This document shows, one piece after another, positions 10,831 through 23,084 of a stretch of 64,000 nucleotides of DNA. Under the pieces are notes generated by a model. The model worked only from the letters and a program-made list of their open reading frames with translations, was not told where the DNA came from and did not search any database. How positions within the stretch are numbered: the stretch's first letter is position 1; each line of letters begins with the position of its first letter. The position numbers and the translations under genes were made by a program. Source of the stretch: Auricularia sp. M13 (taxonomy: Eukaryota > Basidiomycota > Agaricomycetes > Auriculariales > Auriculariaceae); contig CM073201.1 of assembly GCA_037042915.1 (NCBI GenBank), positions 3,596,001 through 3,660,000 of the forward strand, given 5' to 3'.

Positions 10831-12543
10831 AGACAACGTTGAGAAATAGAACTTACATAATCAAGTCTAAGAGCTAAAAATATTCCGCAATTTGTGTCCA
10901 TGGCCGCCATAATGCCCATGTCAGGCTGAATTGAAACCACAACCAATCTTTGCCCCGTATCTCAACAACCAGTGCTCAAATTCTGTGAATGAGGGCCTCT
11001 TTCTGATTCCCCCAGTGTCCCTAACGTGTGTGCTCCATTGCACGTAACCACAAGTTTGTATGCTGAGAGACAGGAACTGCTCTTGCTTGATATTCAGACA
11101 GGCGGCTGCTGTACAACCAGTTCGCACCCGATGATAGACGCCTCCTGATGATGTGAACAAAGTCTGAAATGCGAGAGGACTGGGGCTCACTAGCCACTTG
11201 TGCATCTGATGCCAGGGGGATATCTGTCCATTCTCTGGCTCTCCTGCACTTTTTATATACACAATCAGCTCCCCGAATCAAGTCATTATAGTCACTGAGG
11301 TATCCTAGCTACTAAGAGTCCAGTTCTGTACATGAGTAATGACGAGCCGTGCTCGTGGCAATGAGGGACGCCCCACTGAAACCCACCGTTTCCGCATATG
11401 GACTTCCCGATTTGGCAAGATTTGCGCTGTCAGCACCGCCACTCTCAGCCCTCGCACATCGCATCCCATCGCACTCGCTCGTGTCCGTCTATCCGCCTAA
11501 GCCCTCGTCTTCAGATTCCACCATTAATCCGGACGTACTAGCCCGGGAGGACCGCAGCAGCATTATCAAATCATGCCGCTGCCATCAGCAGCGCTGCTCC
11601 CGCTCTCCCCCTGTCTGGACGTCGCCTCCCTGCTTCCCTCTCGTTCCTGACCCTTCATATTGCATACCGTTCGCCTCGCCTCGTCATTCTGCGCATATTC
11701 CGACCTTTACTTTCGTGTTTTGTCCACTCCTTCACCGTCTCGACTTTCTGCCTCCGTCTGCTGTACACGGCTTGAGATCCAGCTCTCTGTCACCCATATG
11801 CTCTCGCTGACTGTACTTAAGCCTCTGAATACGTGCTTTGATCCCCAGAATATAGTTCCCCACTCTCTCTCAGCTGCTCTCAGTGCTCTCAGTCCTAGAG
11901 CTCAAATCGGCTCCTCAGCTCCCTCAAGTTCATTCTCACTGTGTCAGATCAGCGGCCATCCTTCTGACAGCTTCCCACTTGTTCCTATCGACGAACTCTG
12001 TCTATTCCGTACGCACTTAGGGGATTTATCCGCATCCATGCTATTGGGCTAGTAATCCTACCGGGTCCCCGCCCCTGACTGCTCTAGCTCCTTCTGCCCC
12101 AGAGCCTGCGCGTCAGTAAAGTCTGGAGACTGTATCTGACACCAGCCATAGCAACAGAGCTAGCATTGGCTCTACGCACTCTGGGTTGCTTCGCCAGAAA
12201 AGATATAGCGCTAGGACGCAAATAGAGCATCTTGGACTTGCTGGACACATGTGTCAGATATGTTAGACACTTGTATTTTGGTTTGCTACTCCCAGCTCCC
12301 AGAACTCCCAGGTCCTGACTTTGACTGCTCCTGACTCCTGAACCCGAGACTTGTACTCCCAAAGTTAATGGTGAAATAAAACTTGTACTCCCAGAGAGCA
12401 ACTTGTAAGGTGGAATAAAACACAAGTCACTCCTGACTCCCAAAATGGTCAAAGCAGAGCAGATGTATTGCGCGAGTTGTGTGCGAAAGATACAGTGTGT
12501 CGAGATGAGAAAAAAACGAGCTACGATACAGCTATAATACAAC
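10831..12543. other. Non-coding interior of the KDZ element with an ACTCCCA-rich segment
   Basis: 1.7 kb between the left inverted repeat and the first cargo gene. I see no protein family in it; the pyrimidine-rich open frame near 11349-11810 has no recognisable motif. From about 12290 to 12450 the motif ACTCCCA/CTCCCAG recurs (for example ACTTGTACTCCCA twice). Its complement is abundant at the other end of the element (29900-30110). Confidence 0.55.
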
Positions 12544-14318
12544 TTATGCTACAGCTACAGGCAATTCCGGACGAAGGTGAGGCACCGGCGGCAGTCTGTG
12601 ACGATAGTCCATGAAGGACTGGGCGAAGCAATGCCAAACGCTGCTCTCCAGATTATAGAAGAGCTCGGACTCGCAGTTCACGGAGTGGATGTTGCCGCCG
12701 ATGGCGACGAGCTCATCCCACGGTTTGAGGAACTGGTCAGCTCGAGGCCAAGGGCGCATGAACGTGTAGAAGTTCCACAGGCTCTCGAGGCGCTCGGTGC
12801 GATCGACGACGGTCAGCTTGTTGATCGCATTCCGGTCCGTGCCAGGGACAAAGTCGGAGCCACCCCAGCAACCGCGGCATTGTCTATATCGCTGCTTTGC
12901 GTCGAACTGGAGTGGCGCGTGGTCGGGGTGACTCTGCCGGATCGTGAGGTCGAGGTAGAAGAGCTCATAGCGGAACTCTAGCTCCGTCAGTTCCCACATG
13001 ATGTACCTGCGCCAATCCAGCGACGGCCAGACAGCATCGTCGTCCTTGCCCGCCGTGAAGGGAGGAAGCTCGTAACCGTCAAAGGTCGGGTGGTTGATTC
13101 GGTCGATATATTGACCGATGCGCTTCAGCGGCTCGGCGGGCGGCATCTCGACGGGCGGCTCAGCAGGCGGCTCGGGCGGCGTCTTGTTGGCGGGGGGCTC
13201 AGCAGGCGGCTCAGGCTGCGTCGTCAAAGGCTTTGGACCAGCAGTGGGAGGTGGTTCGAGTCGTGACGAGCTCGACGGCACCGCTGGCGGCTCGGGCCCG
13301 ACAGACAACGGCGGCACAGACGGATCCTCGAAACGCGAACGGCGCCACTCGACGATGGTGCCAAGGGGGCCCATAACCGCAACGGGACCCTGCTTGTTGG
13401 CCTTTGGTTGCGGTTTTTTGACACCCGCACGTTCCCAGCATCTACAATTTCATGAGTGATTAATGACTGAGCACAACTGCGGACATACCCATCCCAATCT
13501 GCCCGCCAAATCCGTCGCGATCGAGGTGCCAGTCGCGGATGGTCATCGTTTGTCCGCCACTCAATCGAGTTCTTGAGCAGCTGCTCGCCTTCGAGGTACT
13601 GCGTGGACAAGGGCAGATAGATGATGCGCTTCGCCTTGTAGTCCCACCACTCCGTCATGCCGCGCTTGATGTTGTGGAAGTCGCGATGCTTGCGACTGAT
13701 CAGCCAGAACGTTGGGGCGTCGTCGTTTGCCTCATCCACGCTGAAGTACCACACAGTGTAGTACGTCAGCGGGCGCGTCTTCTTGCTCTTGGGCTCTGAG
13801 ATATACCAGGTCTTGGGTTCGACCTGGCGCCGCTCAGCCTCGCTCCGTCGAGCTACTTCGCCTTGTTCGGGTTCGTCGAAAAGGTCGCGAATGAGCGTGT
13901 CCTTGAGCTCAGAGACGGTCTTTGCCTGGACGGGGGGACTAGGCGGACCGTACATTTCGTTCATTTCCTCCTCGCAAGAGTCAGAATCTTCGTCGATGTC
14001 GAAGACTCTCGCCGGCCGTGGACGGTTCAGACGGGGCGGAGGCGGCGGCGCAGGCTGGGGTGGAGGCGGCGGCGGATGCGGCGGCGCTGGCGCATGTACG
14101 GCTTGACCGGACTGTGCAGCAGACGGTTGGGATGCGGGCGGTAGCGGAGCAGGCTCGTCTTCGTCCTGCACACTATCATCCACAGGCTTGGGCAACGATG
14201 TGACCTTAGGTGCTGGTTGCGGCAGGCTCGCGTCCAGACCGAGCAAGTTGACCATGCGAGCGACATGCTGCTCCGGCACGACCAACTTCAACAAATTTCG
14301 CCAATGAGGCGCGGACAT
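12544..14318 (-). CDS. Cargo gene of unknown function, proline-rich with conserved Trp/Tyr blocks (possibly the 3' half of the gene at 14409-16411)
   Basis: Begins MSAPHWRNLLKLVVPEQHVA at 14318. A proline run and an acidic stretch (DIDEDSDSCEEEMNEMYGP) follow, then an aromatic-rich block (WYISEPKSKKTRPLTYYTVW; RDFHNIKRGMTEWWDYK). After an intron near 13440 a second part carries PPAEP-type repeats and WRRYIMWELTELEFRYELF. It ends in PHLRPELPVAVA and a stop at 12544. I recognise no domain. Only about 90 bases separate it from the upstream minus-strand gene, and an intron from about 14460 to 14321 would join both in frame. One long gene is therefore as likely as two. Its place inside the transposon marks it as cargo. 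Confidence 0.6.
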
Positions 14319-14408
14319 GCCTGGATTCTGACTGGCATCCGGCTGCCGCCAGTCGCCGAAGAAAATAAGGACGGATCTTGAGCCAATGCAGCAAGGGTTT
14401 AGCGGTAT

Positions 14409-16411
14409 TCAAGTTTCCGCTCTTGACTTCCTGGGGCCGCGTGGCACTGGCGAGGGTACACCGCCCTTGCCCTTGCGTAAGTTAAAGCCGGGCTCCTTTG
14501 CGGCCTTCCAGGCGTTGACGAAATACGATGCCAAGGGGACCTTGTGCAGCTGCAACTTGCCGATGTTCGGCGGCACAGGCAGCACGTCGGCGGTCATGAG
14601 GTCCAGCTGCCGCTCCCGCGATACATTCACGCGCCCGGAGACGTTATGAGCGGGCATGAATACCGTTGGGAACCAGTGCGGCCGCTCCGTGCTCTTGTAA
14701 GCCGAAATCCTGTCTGGCGCCACGAGCACAATGTTGTCCAGGCCAATTGTCGAGTTCTTCCCTTCGAGCAGCTTCGCAGTCGTTCCGCGGTTGCGCTTCT
14801 TTGGCGGGGCATCCGCGCTGGAACCCGGGTCTTTGCAGTTCTGGTCAGTAACCTATCATGAGAAATAGCCAACAGATACATACCCTGTCTTTTGCGCTTG
14901 GACGACATGCCCGACCCTTTCGCGCCTGTCGATGGCCCGGCTGCTGACAGCTGCGGCGCTGGAGGCAGATGCCCTGCAAGATGCGCTGGCGCGGGAGGAA
15001 GATGCGCTGGCCGGGGAGGAAGATGCGCTGGCGGGGGAGGAAGATGCGCTGGCGGGGGAGGAAGTGGTGCTGGCAGTGGCGGCTTAGCCAGCCTCGGGTC
15101 ATGGCTCGTCGAACTCGGACCTGCAACGCCGCTCGACGAGCTTGCGACGGGTACAGGCGCGTTGTCCTGGAAGCCGACGTCCTCGGTGCCGTTCCAGACG
15201 GACTCGGTGACGGCGACGTTTGATCCAGAGAAGGTCGTGATGTCGCTGACGGGCTGCGCCTCGACATAATGGTTGCGCTCGATGTCGTGTATATGAGCGC
15301 ATTGCTGACTCCCGTACATCCTGTACATGGCTCGTCGGATGACTCCCGCCCGCTGCTTTTCAAGGAGCTCGTTGAAGTGTGCTCGAGTGAAAGGCAGGAG
15401 CTGCCACACAGGAATGTCTCGCGATGCGTAGAACATGGCGAACTTGTCACTGGTGGTGAAGCAGCCCCATAAGGCGCGACGTGCCGAGTAGCCTGATATA
15501 TATGCGCCCGGCGAGCAACCTCGTATGACGAGACGGTGGGAATGTATGCGTCCAATCGCGCCTCGAGGTCGCCCGTCTTCTTCTCCAACTCCATCCAGCC
15601 CCGTATCTCGTTCAGACAGCGCTGCCACTCTGCGAAGTTGACGTGACAGTCCCACTTCTTTAACGACTGTCGTCTCAGGCTGCTTGTGAGCTCAACGAAC
15701 TTGTCGTACCGCTCCGTTGGAATACGGGCCAACGCAGTCCTGCGGCCTGGCTTCTCCACGGCTGCCCGCCAAAGGGGTGTCGTCTCCAGCTCCGTCGTTT
15801 CGATACGATTTAGAAGCAGCGTGGGCAACTTGAAGAGCTCGCTGCCCGCTGGTCGGAGGTGCTCGTCTTCGAGACGATACCAACCCAAGTCTCCGAGCAT
15901 GTCGGTGTGCCGGAGATTCCACCAGGCGCGGCCAATCTGCAGCGGAACTTGTGAGCCCACTGGCTTGAGCAGCGGCACGAACGCCATGTGCAGGTTGTTC
16001 TCGTCGTGCATCTGCGGCAGTTGGCTTGCCTCGTAGAGACCGAAGCGACCGTCGACGCAGCGCGTTGGGTCGACGACGGGGTAGTCTGGTATCTCGGGCA
16101 CAACGTCTCGATTCGTCCGCACGATGTATCTGGCCTCCCGCAGGCTGGGCCAGGCGCAGAAATACGGCAGAGCGGTGAACGAGGGGTCCTCCCTGAACGA
16201 AGCCATCAGAGGCTCGTCTGCCAGTAGAAACATCTCGAGAACTCACGATTCATTCTCGTCGATGTCCATCTGGACGTCGACAGCCTGTGCCTGCGCGTTC
16301 GGATTCGACGCTGGCTGGCTGCGAGGTCGTCAGCATCAGATCGAGACGGCATACTCGAAACACTCACGCATTGTCGACGTCCATGTCGACGTCTCGAGAG
16401 TCCACGTTCAT
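14409..16411 (-). CDS. Cargo gene of unknown function (N-terminal acidic segment, Trp-rich body, PAHLPP repeats)
   Basis: Likely start is the ATG at 16411, giving MNVDSRDVDMDVDN; an intron leads to a second short acidic exon with VDVQMDIDENE. The long body runs from MASFREDPSFTALPYFCAW through WHNLRHTDMLGDLGWYRLED-like blocks (seen as WWNLRHTDMLGDLGWYRLED) to WQRCLNEIRGWMELEKKTGD. A later exon has DKFAMFYASRDIPVWQLLPF. Then come repeats of PPPAHLPP (15000-15070 on the plus strand), a basic SSKRKRQ, and a last exon with ERPHWFPTVFMPAHNVSG. No family is recognised. The exon joint before MASFRED is unclear (no intron of ordinary size fits). Together with the next gene downstream it forms a minus-strand block inside the transposon. 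Confidence 0.6.
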
Positions 16412-18009
16412 TTTCGTTTGCCTGAGCGACTTGTAAATAAAAATTGACATGGTTTCGGTCTAGATGGCTCACTGAAATACGAGTTCGAGAATATCTACTA
16501 GTGGATCTGTGGATGATTTCTATACTACGTCTAATATACGACAGGCTGGATACTTGGGACGATTCTGAGTGGTGGGAGGGGTGGAGAGAGACGGACGGTA
16601 CAGGCGGTGACTGTGCGATGCACGAACGAACGGGACGCTTGAGCGCTGATCGCGGCAAGCTCAACAGCCACGTTCACTGATGCGTGAGCGTGGTGCTAAT
16701 TTATGTTCACTTGCGAGGGACAGACGGACTGGGGGTGCGCAGGCAGCGTGACTGTGTGATGCACGGACGAACTGGACGCTTGAGCGCTGATCGCGGCAAG
16801 CTCAACAGCCACGTTCACTGATGCGTGAGCGTGGCGCTGATTTATGTGGAGTTGCGAGGAGAGACGGACTGGGGGTGCGCAGGCTGCGCAGTACAGGCGG
16901 CGATTGTCTGACGCTCAAAGACGCTGGTGTCACTGATGCGTGAACCAGGTCGATGGTGCAGGAGCTCCCAGTAGCGCGTCCAGCTACACGTTCGCTGACG
17001 CGCGAACGGTCCACTGGCACGATACTCTGCGTCGACTGACTCGTCTACGCAGCGAAGGAGAGCTTGGAGAGCGCCCGGCGGCAGCCGGCGGCTGACTCGG
17101 GCACTTCGAACTCCGCTCAGCCAAATCGGTCGTCTAAGTTGTCGAATGGCCTTGCCTCGACGAAGAGGCCGAGAATAAATTTATAAAATTTCGAAAAAAA
17201 TAAGAAAACTACAACAAGTTCAAATGAGCACACTGGAATAATATCTTATGAAATTTCCGCTGTGCCCTTCCTGTCTCACACTCCTGACTCAACCTCATGG
17301 CCTGAGATAGCATTATTTTAACTGAGAAACCCTCAATTTAACTCTCAAAGGGGTCTTGTAGATTAGTTAAGTCATCTTGAGCCCTGCATTGGCTGAGCTT
17401 TCATTTCCAGAGTTCGCGTTCCCGAACGGGACACGTCACGTGACGCTGTTGACGGTGACGCAATGAGCAGTGAGACGCGACTGCGACCGCACGTTGAGGA
17501 TCCTGGCCCGGATACTTGCCGCAATATGTTCGCAATAATATCTTAAATACAATCCGTCGGTCGTGGGCGCGGGACGGACGCGTCGCGAGCGACGGACGCG
17601 TCTCGCACCGACGAGCGACGAAAAGGGTATTCAACCGCTGCTCTGGCTGCCGTTCGCGACCACCCTGAGCTGCCGCAACGGCGTCACTGGCTTATGCTAG
17701 GACCCTAGAGCTCCCTCAAGCCGCAGCGGCGAAGGTTGCTCCGGGGTATGCGGCCAGAGCAGAAGTTGAACACGCGGTTTAAAGTCCGCGCGTTCGCGGC
17801 TTCTGCGCGCCGGGTTGCACGCACCACGTGACCTGCATTCCCGATATGGCAACGATTCCGTGCCTGCACCGGTCCGCAAAACACGCGCCGCACATGATGT
17901 GCTGGCGTTGCTCTTATCGATCCTCGATCTCTCCCTAATAACCCACGTCGCAGCGAGCACATAAGCCGTGCTTTTTCCGCAGCCGATCTCGCGCACATCC
18001 GTCCTGCCC
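16412..18009. other. Divergent intergenic region with hairpin cluster and AT-rich segment
   Basis: Lies between the minus-strand cargo gene and the plus-strand TET/JBP gene. It contains a 141-base tandem duplication (about 16600-16880), five hairpins with the ACTGAYGCGT-type core (16664-17052), an AT-rich stretch (17160-17400) and a GC-rich stretch just before the TET/JBP start. No gene is recognised. It is likely the shared promoter region. Confidence 0.6.
16600..16880 (+). repeat. 141-base tandem duplication carrying ACTGATGCGT hairpins
   Basis: The segment beginning CTGTGCGATGCACG at 16611 recurs as CTGTGTGATGCACG at 16752. CGTTCACTGATGCGTGAG occurs at 16671 and 16812, again 141 bases apart. 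Each copy contains one hairpin with core ACTGATGCGT and arms CCACGTTC / GAGCGTGG. Confidence 0.8.
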
Positions 18010-19585
18010 ATGGCCGACACTCCAGGTGCGCAATTCATCGTTCTGGCCATTGCGACTCATCAACTCGTCGGTAGGACCATATCCCGAGAATGAGAGTATC
18101 CCGGTGGACTTCGCCGAGTTATTCCAGAGAATCGTGCAGCAGGCACAGCTCAGCGGTGGGGAAAACTGCGAGATCTCTTTGGCATTCAACGCGACGGTAC
18201 GGAGGAAGCTCTATCGGACGACGATGCTGGACAGGTCACTGAGCAACCTGTGACTCCGGTACAAGCTGCTGGGACTCTCGCGGCTGGCGAATCAGCTGCT
18301 GAGCCGCTCGCGGAAACTGGGACAAAAGCTAAAGGCCGCAAGCATAAGTCAGCATCGCCTGAACACTCATGCACTTGCTCTGACTTGCCACGAAGGAAAT
18401 CCAGAGCACTAAATCCCGAGAAACTCGAGGCGAAGATGCTTACAAGCTGGCATCGTCTCAATAAGAAGATGCTAGAGACTGCGCTGAAGCCCGGGAATAT
18501 ACGTACGTACTGTTGAGAATACATGCCCTCACCAACTCCTCCGTACAGACCGCGTTCCCGAGCTCGACCTCGCCGCGCTCGTCGACAGGAATCAAGAGCG
18601 CAACAGCAAGCCTTACCCCGCCTTCGAATCTGTGACGGCCAGGGTCAGCGATGAGCCTTTTGTCCTCGTGGACAAGAAAGACGTACCTGCTGTCATCGTT
18701 TTCCCGAACTGGTTATCCAAAGCTAGTCATGTGCGTCCGCTGCTGCGGAAACTCCTACTCACGTGCGGAATAAACTCAGGACATCCTATTCAAGAGTCTC
18801 ATGGACTTCGGGCGCAGTGTCGGTGTGAAAATTCGCGCTGGCGCAGATCAGAATGTGAGAGACGCGGAAGAATGCTATACTCGGCAGGAGCATCAAGACG
18901 AACTGCACGGCGTATTCCAGTTGGTATCCATCTGGAGGGCCCTCGGTCGATCGGTGAGCTCAGATGATCAGCCTAGAGTGTGTGTGCTCACCGGGTGAAG
19001 GCGAACAATGGCCCTGCGGGGCCCGCTCGCGATCTCTTCAAGAAAACAGACAACCTCAACGCGGGGCTCGCGTTGCTTCGAGAGCTGCGGCTCGTGACCA
19101 TGCGACTCATGGACATGTTCCAGCTCATCGACCCCGAGCAGTACAACCTCTTCAACGATGCCTCGGAGAAGTTGAAAGCCATGTACCCCGCATATGCCGC
19201 GCTGGCCGCTGCCGACCCCTCCTTCCTCCACGGGAGAAGTCTCATCTACAATCGAGAGACCGGCGAACACACTGACCGCCGCGATATGAAGCTCGCATGG
19301 ACGCCGATTCTCACAGTGGGTAAATACCGCGAAGGCACGCTTCGTGTCGCGGGTTCGGACATTAACTATCTCCCCGGAACACTTGCGTTCATTAGAGGGG
19401 GCATCTTGAAGCACTCTGTTCAATTCGCAGGCGGTCAGCGCATCGCGATTGCGCACTTCATGCACAAGAATGTCCTTGCGGAGGTCGGTGCAACGAAGGT
19501 CAAGCTTTTCACATACAAAAAAATGGCGGGCTATAAGCCGCCTTTCGACGAAGGCAACGGTGACTGCGATGAACCGATGAATTAG
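18010..19585 (+). CDS. TET/JBP-family 2-oxoglutarate/Fe(II) DNA dioxygenase (transposon cargo)
   Basis: Exon model: 18010-18025, 18075-18196, 18235-18502, 18549-18730, 18780-18953, 19001-19585, giving 449 codons with all phases consistent. The catalytic half is in the last exon. SLIYNRETGEHTDRRD gives the H-x-D metal motif (about residues 344-346). PGTLAFIRGGILKHSV gives the distal His near 392, and QRIAIAHFMH gives the Arg for 2-oxoglutarate near 401. This is the pattern of fungal TET/JBP proteins, which oxidise 5-methylcytosine (TET) or thymine (JBP) in DNA. Upstream exons encode a Lys-rich segment (TKAKGRKHK) and VPAVIVFPNWLSKAS. All catalytic residues are present. It lies inside the KDZ element, downstream of a hairpin cluster. 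Which base it oxidises is not visible. The 38-base third intron is unusually short. Confidence 0.86.
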
Positions 19586-19769
19586 TTTCTGAAGAGCGCA
19601 TGTATTCAACTCACCCTGGCAAGCATATATGCACTCATATCTCACCTTACTAATTTTCGGGCACTCATTCATCATGAACAAATGAAAGCATTAAGATTGG
19701 CGGTTAAGAGGGTCAAGGACAGGCTCATCGAGATTACAAAGTGATTAAAATAAATTAAGGGAAGGGTAT

Positions 19770-20766
19770 TCAAGCCGAACGAGACTTCTTCGTCACCGGC
19801 TGGAGTTCCTGCTGCTCATCGACCTCGCCCTGCATGTCTCTCTTGCGCTTGTCCCTGCTCGACGGTGCCGCGGGTGCCTGCCTGGCACTGGCGACGTCGC
19901 GGCTCTTCGACGGGCCGGGAACGGGCACCGGGGTGGCGAACGGGTTAGGTTTGGGGCGGCCATTGCGGCTGGCCGAACCAGCCATTGGCCGCTGCATGAT
20001 TGCCGTCCCGCTGGCGGCGCCACCGCGGAGGCCAGCATTGGCGAGGGAGTGGCAGCGGTGGCGGCGGCGGCGGCGGCGGCGGTGCTTCGCGGCACGGTGG
20101 CGGGGGCGACGGCGCGTTTGGTGCGTGGAGGGGAGCGGTGGCGGTGGGCACATGAGCGGGAGCGCCGGTGGCGGCGGGGTTGGTTCGTGGAGCGGCAGCG
20201 GCAGCGGTGCGGGCGGGAGCGGCAGCGGCGGCGGGGTTGGTTCGTGGAGCGGCAGCGGCTGCGGTGCGGGCAGGAGCGGCAGCGGCGGCGGCGGTGTCGC
20301 CAGGTAGTATCTCCGGGATTCGGGTTCTCGGTTGGAGGATAGGATCTGGCAGCTCGGATCCGCTGTACGGCCTGCGCACAAGCCGGAGCTGTACGACGAT
20401 GGACATGCCGTCACAGTCATGGCCATCCCGGCCCATGTCCATATCGTCGCCTTCCTTCAGGTGCGCATAGCGAGGAATATCCTCACCGTAACTTGGGTGC
20501 ACCTGCAACACCTCGACGAACAAGTTTTTCTCCCAGTCGTTCAGGAGAGAGAGCACGGTGGGCGGCAGCTCGTCGTAGCTCAACCACCGGTTGAAGCGCG
20601 GCGTGTTCACGATGATCGTCTCGCCAGTCTGATTGACTTTAGTCTCGCGCAACATAAGAAAAGCGCGGCGGATAATACGCACCACCATCTGACAATAAAA
20701 CTGCCACTCGCCGTTGGGGCGGGTCGGTTTGTCCGGTAGAGAGTAGAGCGGAAGCTTGGGGGGCAT
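19770..20766 (-). CDS. Cargo gene of unknown function, Ala/Pro-repeat protein with C-terminal nuclear-type signal
   Basis: Starts MPPKLPLYSLPDKPTRPNGE at 20766. A folded-looking N-terminal region has WQFYCQMVVRIIRRAFLML and FNRWLSYDELPPTVLSLLND, with no family recognised. From about 20310 to 20060 the protein is a low-complexity run built on PARTAAAAAPRTNPAA units. The reading frame that gives the best C-terminus (NGRPKPNPFATPVPVPGPSK, KRKRDMQGEVDEQQELQP, then KKSRSA) differs from the N-terminal frame, so an intron or frame change must lie near 20300-20060. The basic ending suggests nuclear import. It overlaps no other cargo and is convergent with the TET/JBP gene. Confidence 0.55.
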
Positions 20767-21024
20767 GGAAAGAGGATTAAAGAGCGGGGTAATGTCAAGT
20801 CTGTAACTGCGAGACCCAGACGCTTAAGTACGTCGCTGCGCGGTCCCACGATCTGGACCCAAGAATATTCCGATTGGATAGAGGACTTGAAACGTGAAAG
20901 AGCTTCCCTCGCGTGGATCGCAGGCCATCACCGCATGACCTTCACCTTTTACTCATTTCTTTGAGGACGCGCCACCCAGATTTTATCCCTTGCTGCGCGA
21001 ACGCGACGACGGCCAGCAAATCCC

Positions 21025-22765
21025 ATGTCACCCCGGACTACTCGCAGCGGCCGGAGCGCGATCGTTCAGCAAGCTCCAGCGCAGGAGACGATCAAGAGGG
21101 CCTGCAAGCGTTGCTCTGCCGCACAAGGCACGAAGGTCAGAGCCCATGGAAGAGCCCGTTGCCCGGTACGACGCTCGCGGTACGCGCTGCCCACAAATGC
21201 TGAGCAATTTCTTAGCTCGCGGCCGATGAAGCCGCGAACCATCTCGAGCGGAAGCAGGAGTACATGGAGGCTACGCGTGCTCAAAGAGACAAGCTCGTTG
21301 CCAGCCGTCGCACGAAGGTCGACGAGCAGGCTTCGGATTCTGACGCCGAGCACGAGGGCGACACAACGCTCGACGAGAGCGAGAACGATGGCGACGTGAC
21401 CCGAAGCACCGCCGCTACCTCCCTCATGGACGACGAGCAAGAGCAAGACGTTGCTCCCGCCTACGACGACAACGAGCACGAGCAAGAGCAAGACGTCGCG
21501 GACGAGCAAGAGCAAGATGTCGCTCGCGCCTACGACGACGACGAGCACGAGCAAGAGCAAGATGTCGAGGACGAGCAAGAGCAAGACGTCGCGGACGAGC
21601 AAGAGCAAGATGTCGCTCGCGCCTACGACGACGAGGGCTTGCAGGACGACGGCGCAAGCGTCAGCTACGCCGGCAGGAGGCTCGACGACGACAACTTCTT
21701 CAATAGCGAGGATGGGCTGTATGCCGCGCCGCTGATGCATGAGCCGCAGAACTTCGACAACGCCGATGCCGTTGCCTCTCAAATCGACGAGTTCACCGAG
21801 CAGGCCGCGCACGAGTCTCAAATCGAGGACGCGGAGAACCAGGGCGACGACAATCAGACCTCTGATGAGGACGAGGACGACAACCCGTACACCGAAGCCA
21901 AAATCAAGAAGATGGCTATTCACGAGCTCGGGTCGGCGCTCGCGTACATCTGGAACTCCAGCAAGGACCGCAAGTCCAAGATGAACGAGGCCGTGCAGCA
22001 TATTGTACAGGTGCGGGAGGACGTCGACACGAGCTCGTGCACGATACCAAACCTGTGGAAAGGCACGAGTACGGCGGGGGACTTCATTACAAGTAAAGTC
22101 CTTGCGCATATACCGTGCTTCATTAACGTGCCGCTCGCAGGTATAAGTCACGCCTCGGACGCCACTCGCCAGAGTCGGGTCCTCACACAGTGGTCGAAGA
22201 ACGCCACGAGCACCAACAGGTGGCACGACACCCTCCCCAACCGGCAGTGTTTGCCTGAAGGTGAGCCCTGTCCGCGCCGATGTGCTGTCCGCTGCTGACG
22301 CGCGCACCTCGCAGATGGAGAAGCTTGCCGACTGGTGCCCGTCGTGGGCGTTCATCGCCTTCCTGCCCAAGGACGGCAGCGGGCAAATGTACACTTGGGT
22401 CTCTGAGTCGATCGCGGACCGAGAAACCCGAGCTGGCGGAGGCCATGCGCAGCACGATGTTCGAGCAGCTGTACAACCTCCGCAAGCAGCGGGCTGCTGA
22501 GGACATGAAAGCCCGCGCCGATCTGACGGCGAGGGCTGAGGCCGCCGAGGCATGGATGATGGAACAGCAAGCAAAGTTCGACGCGATGGAGGAGCGGCTG
22601 GAGCAGGCAGAGCAGGCTCGCAAGGAGCTCGAGGAGGCGCGCAGTACTGGCGGGAGAAGGCGCAGAAGCGTTCGAAGTAGCAGTATCGCAGTACAGATAC
22701 CTCGATACCCCCACATTCCTTTCTTTTTCCTGGTCTCCTCGTCACACATCCGTCCGTCCGATTAA
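21025..22765 (+). CDS. Cargo gene of unknown function, acidic EQEQDV repeats and C-terminal coiled coil
   Basis: Probable start MSPRTTRSGRSAIVQQAPAQ at 21025, followed by a basic region with a CKRC pair. After an intron the frame continues DEAANHLERKQEYMEATRAQ. Between 21430 and 21640 repeats of DEQEQDVA and AYDDDEHEQ make a strongly acidic domain. Then comes a conserved-looking segment (IKKMAIHELGSALAYIWNSS). Near 22310 QMEKLADWCPSWAFIAFLPK begins another, and from 22430 to 22640 a long coiled coil runs (LRKQRAAEDMKARADLTARA; EERLEQAEQARKELEEARST). Exon joints at about 22100-22270 and 22425 are uncertain. No family is recognised. The acidic/basic/coiled-coil make-up suggests a chromatin- or DNA-complex-binding accessory protein, but that is inference. 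Confidence 0.55.
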
Positions 22766-23084
22766 TATCAGTCACTCGTTATCGCACTCGCCCACCGCTC
22801 CAGGAAATGCAAACAACAAATCATTTCATTGCACCACATAACAGGAAAAGTAGATCAGAGAGCCTGCTCCGCCGTGTCCCAGTGCTGCATATATGCATGT
22901 ATGCTGATAAGCGAGCATATAGCGCGCGGTGGTACTTCGTCAACGCCGTTCCGTTCCTGGACGTCTGAACAACACAGAACATAAGAAAATAGCACCTGAT
23001 GCTCTTCAGGGAAGGGATCTTCCAATGCTCGAGCATATCTTCTGACTGTGGGCGCAACACTGATTTCGTCGGGGGAATGGATGC

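Noticed and set aside
17400-17650. Further members of the hairpin family near GACGCGTC at 17575-17610
   Set aside because: The core-like bases are present but the flanks are not complementary.
21066-22775. 569-codon minus-strand open frame
   Set aside because: It is antisense to the acidic EQEQDV repeat and coiled-coil gene; valine/leucine runs such as LLLVRDVLLLLVL are a by-product of the repeat read backwards.
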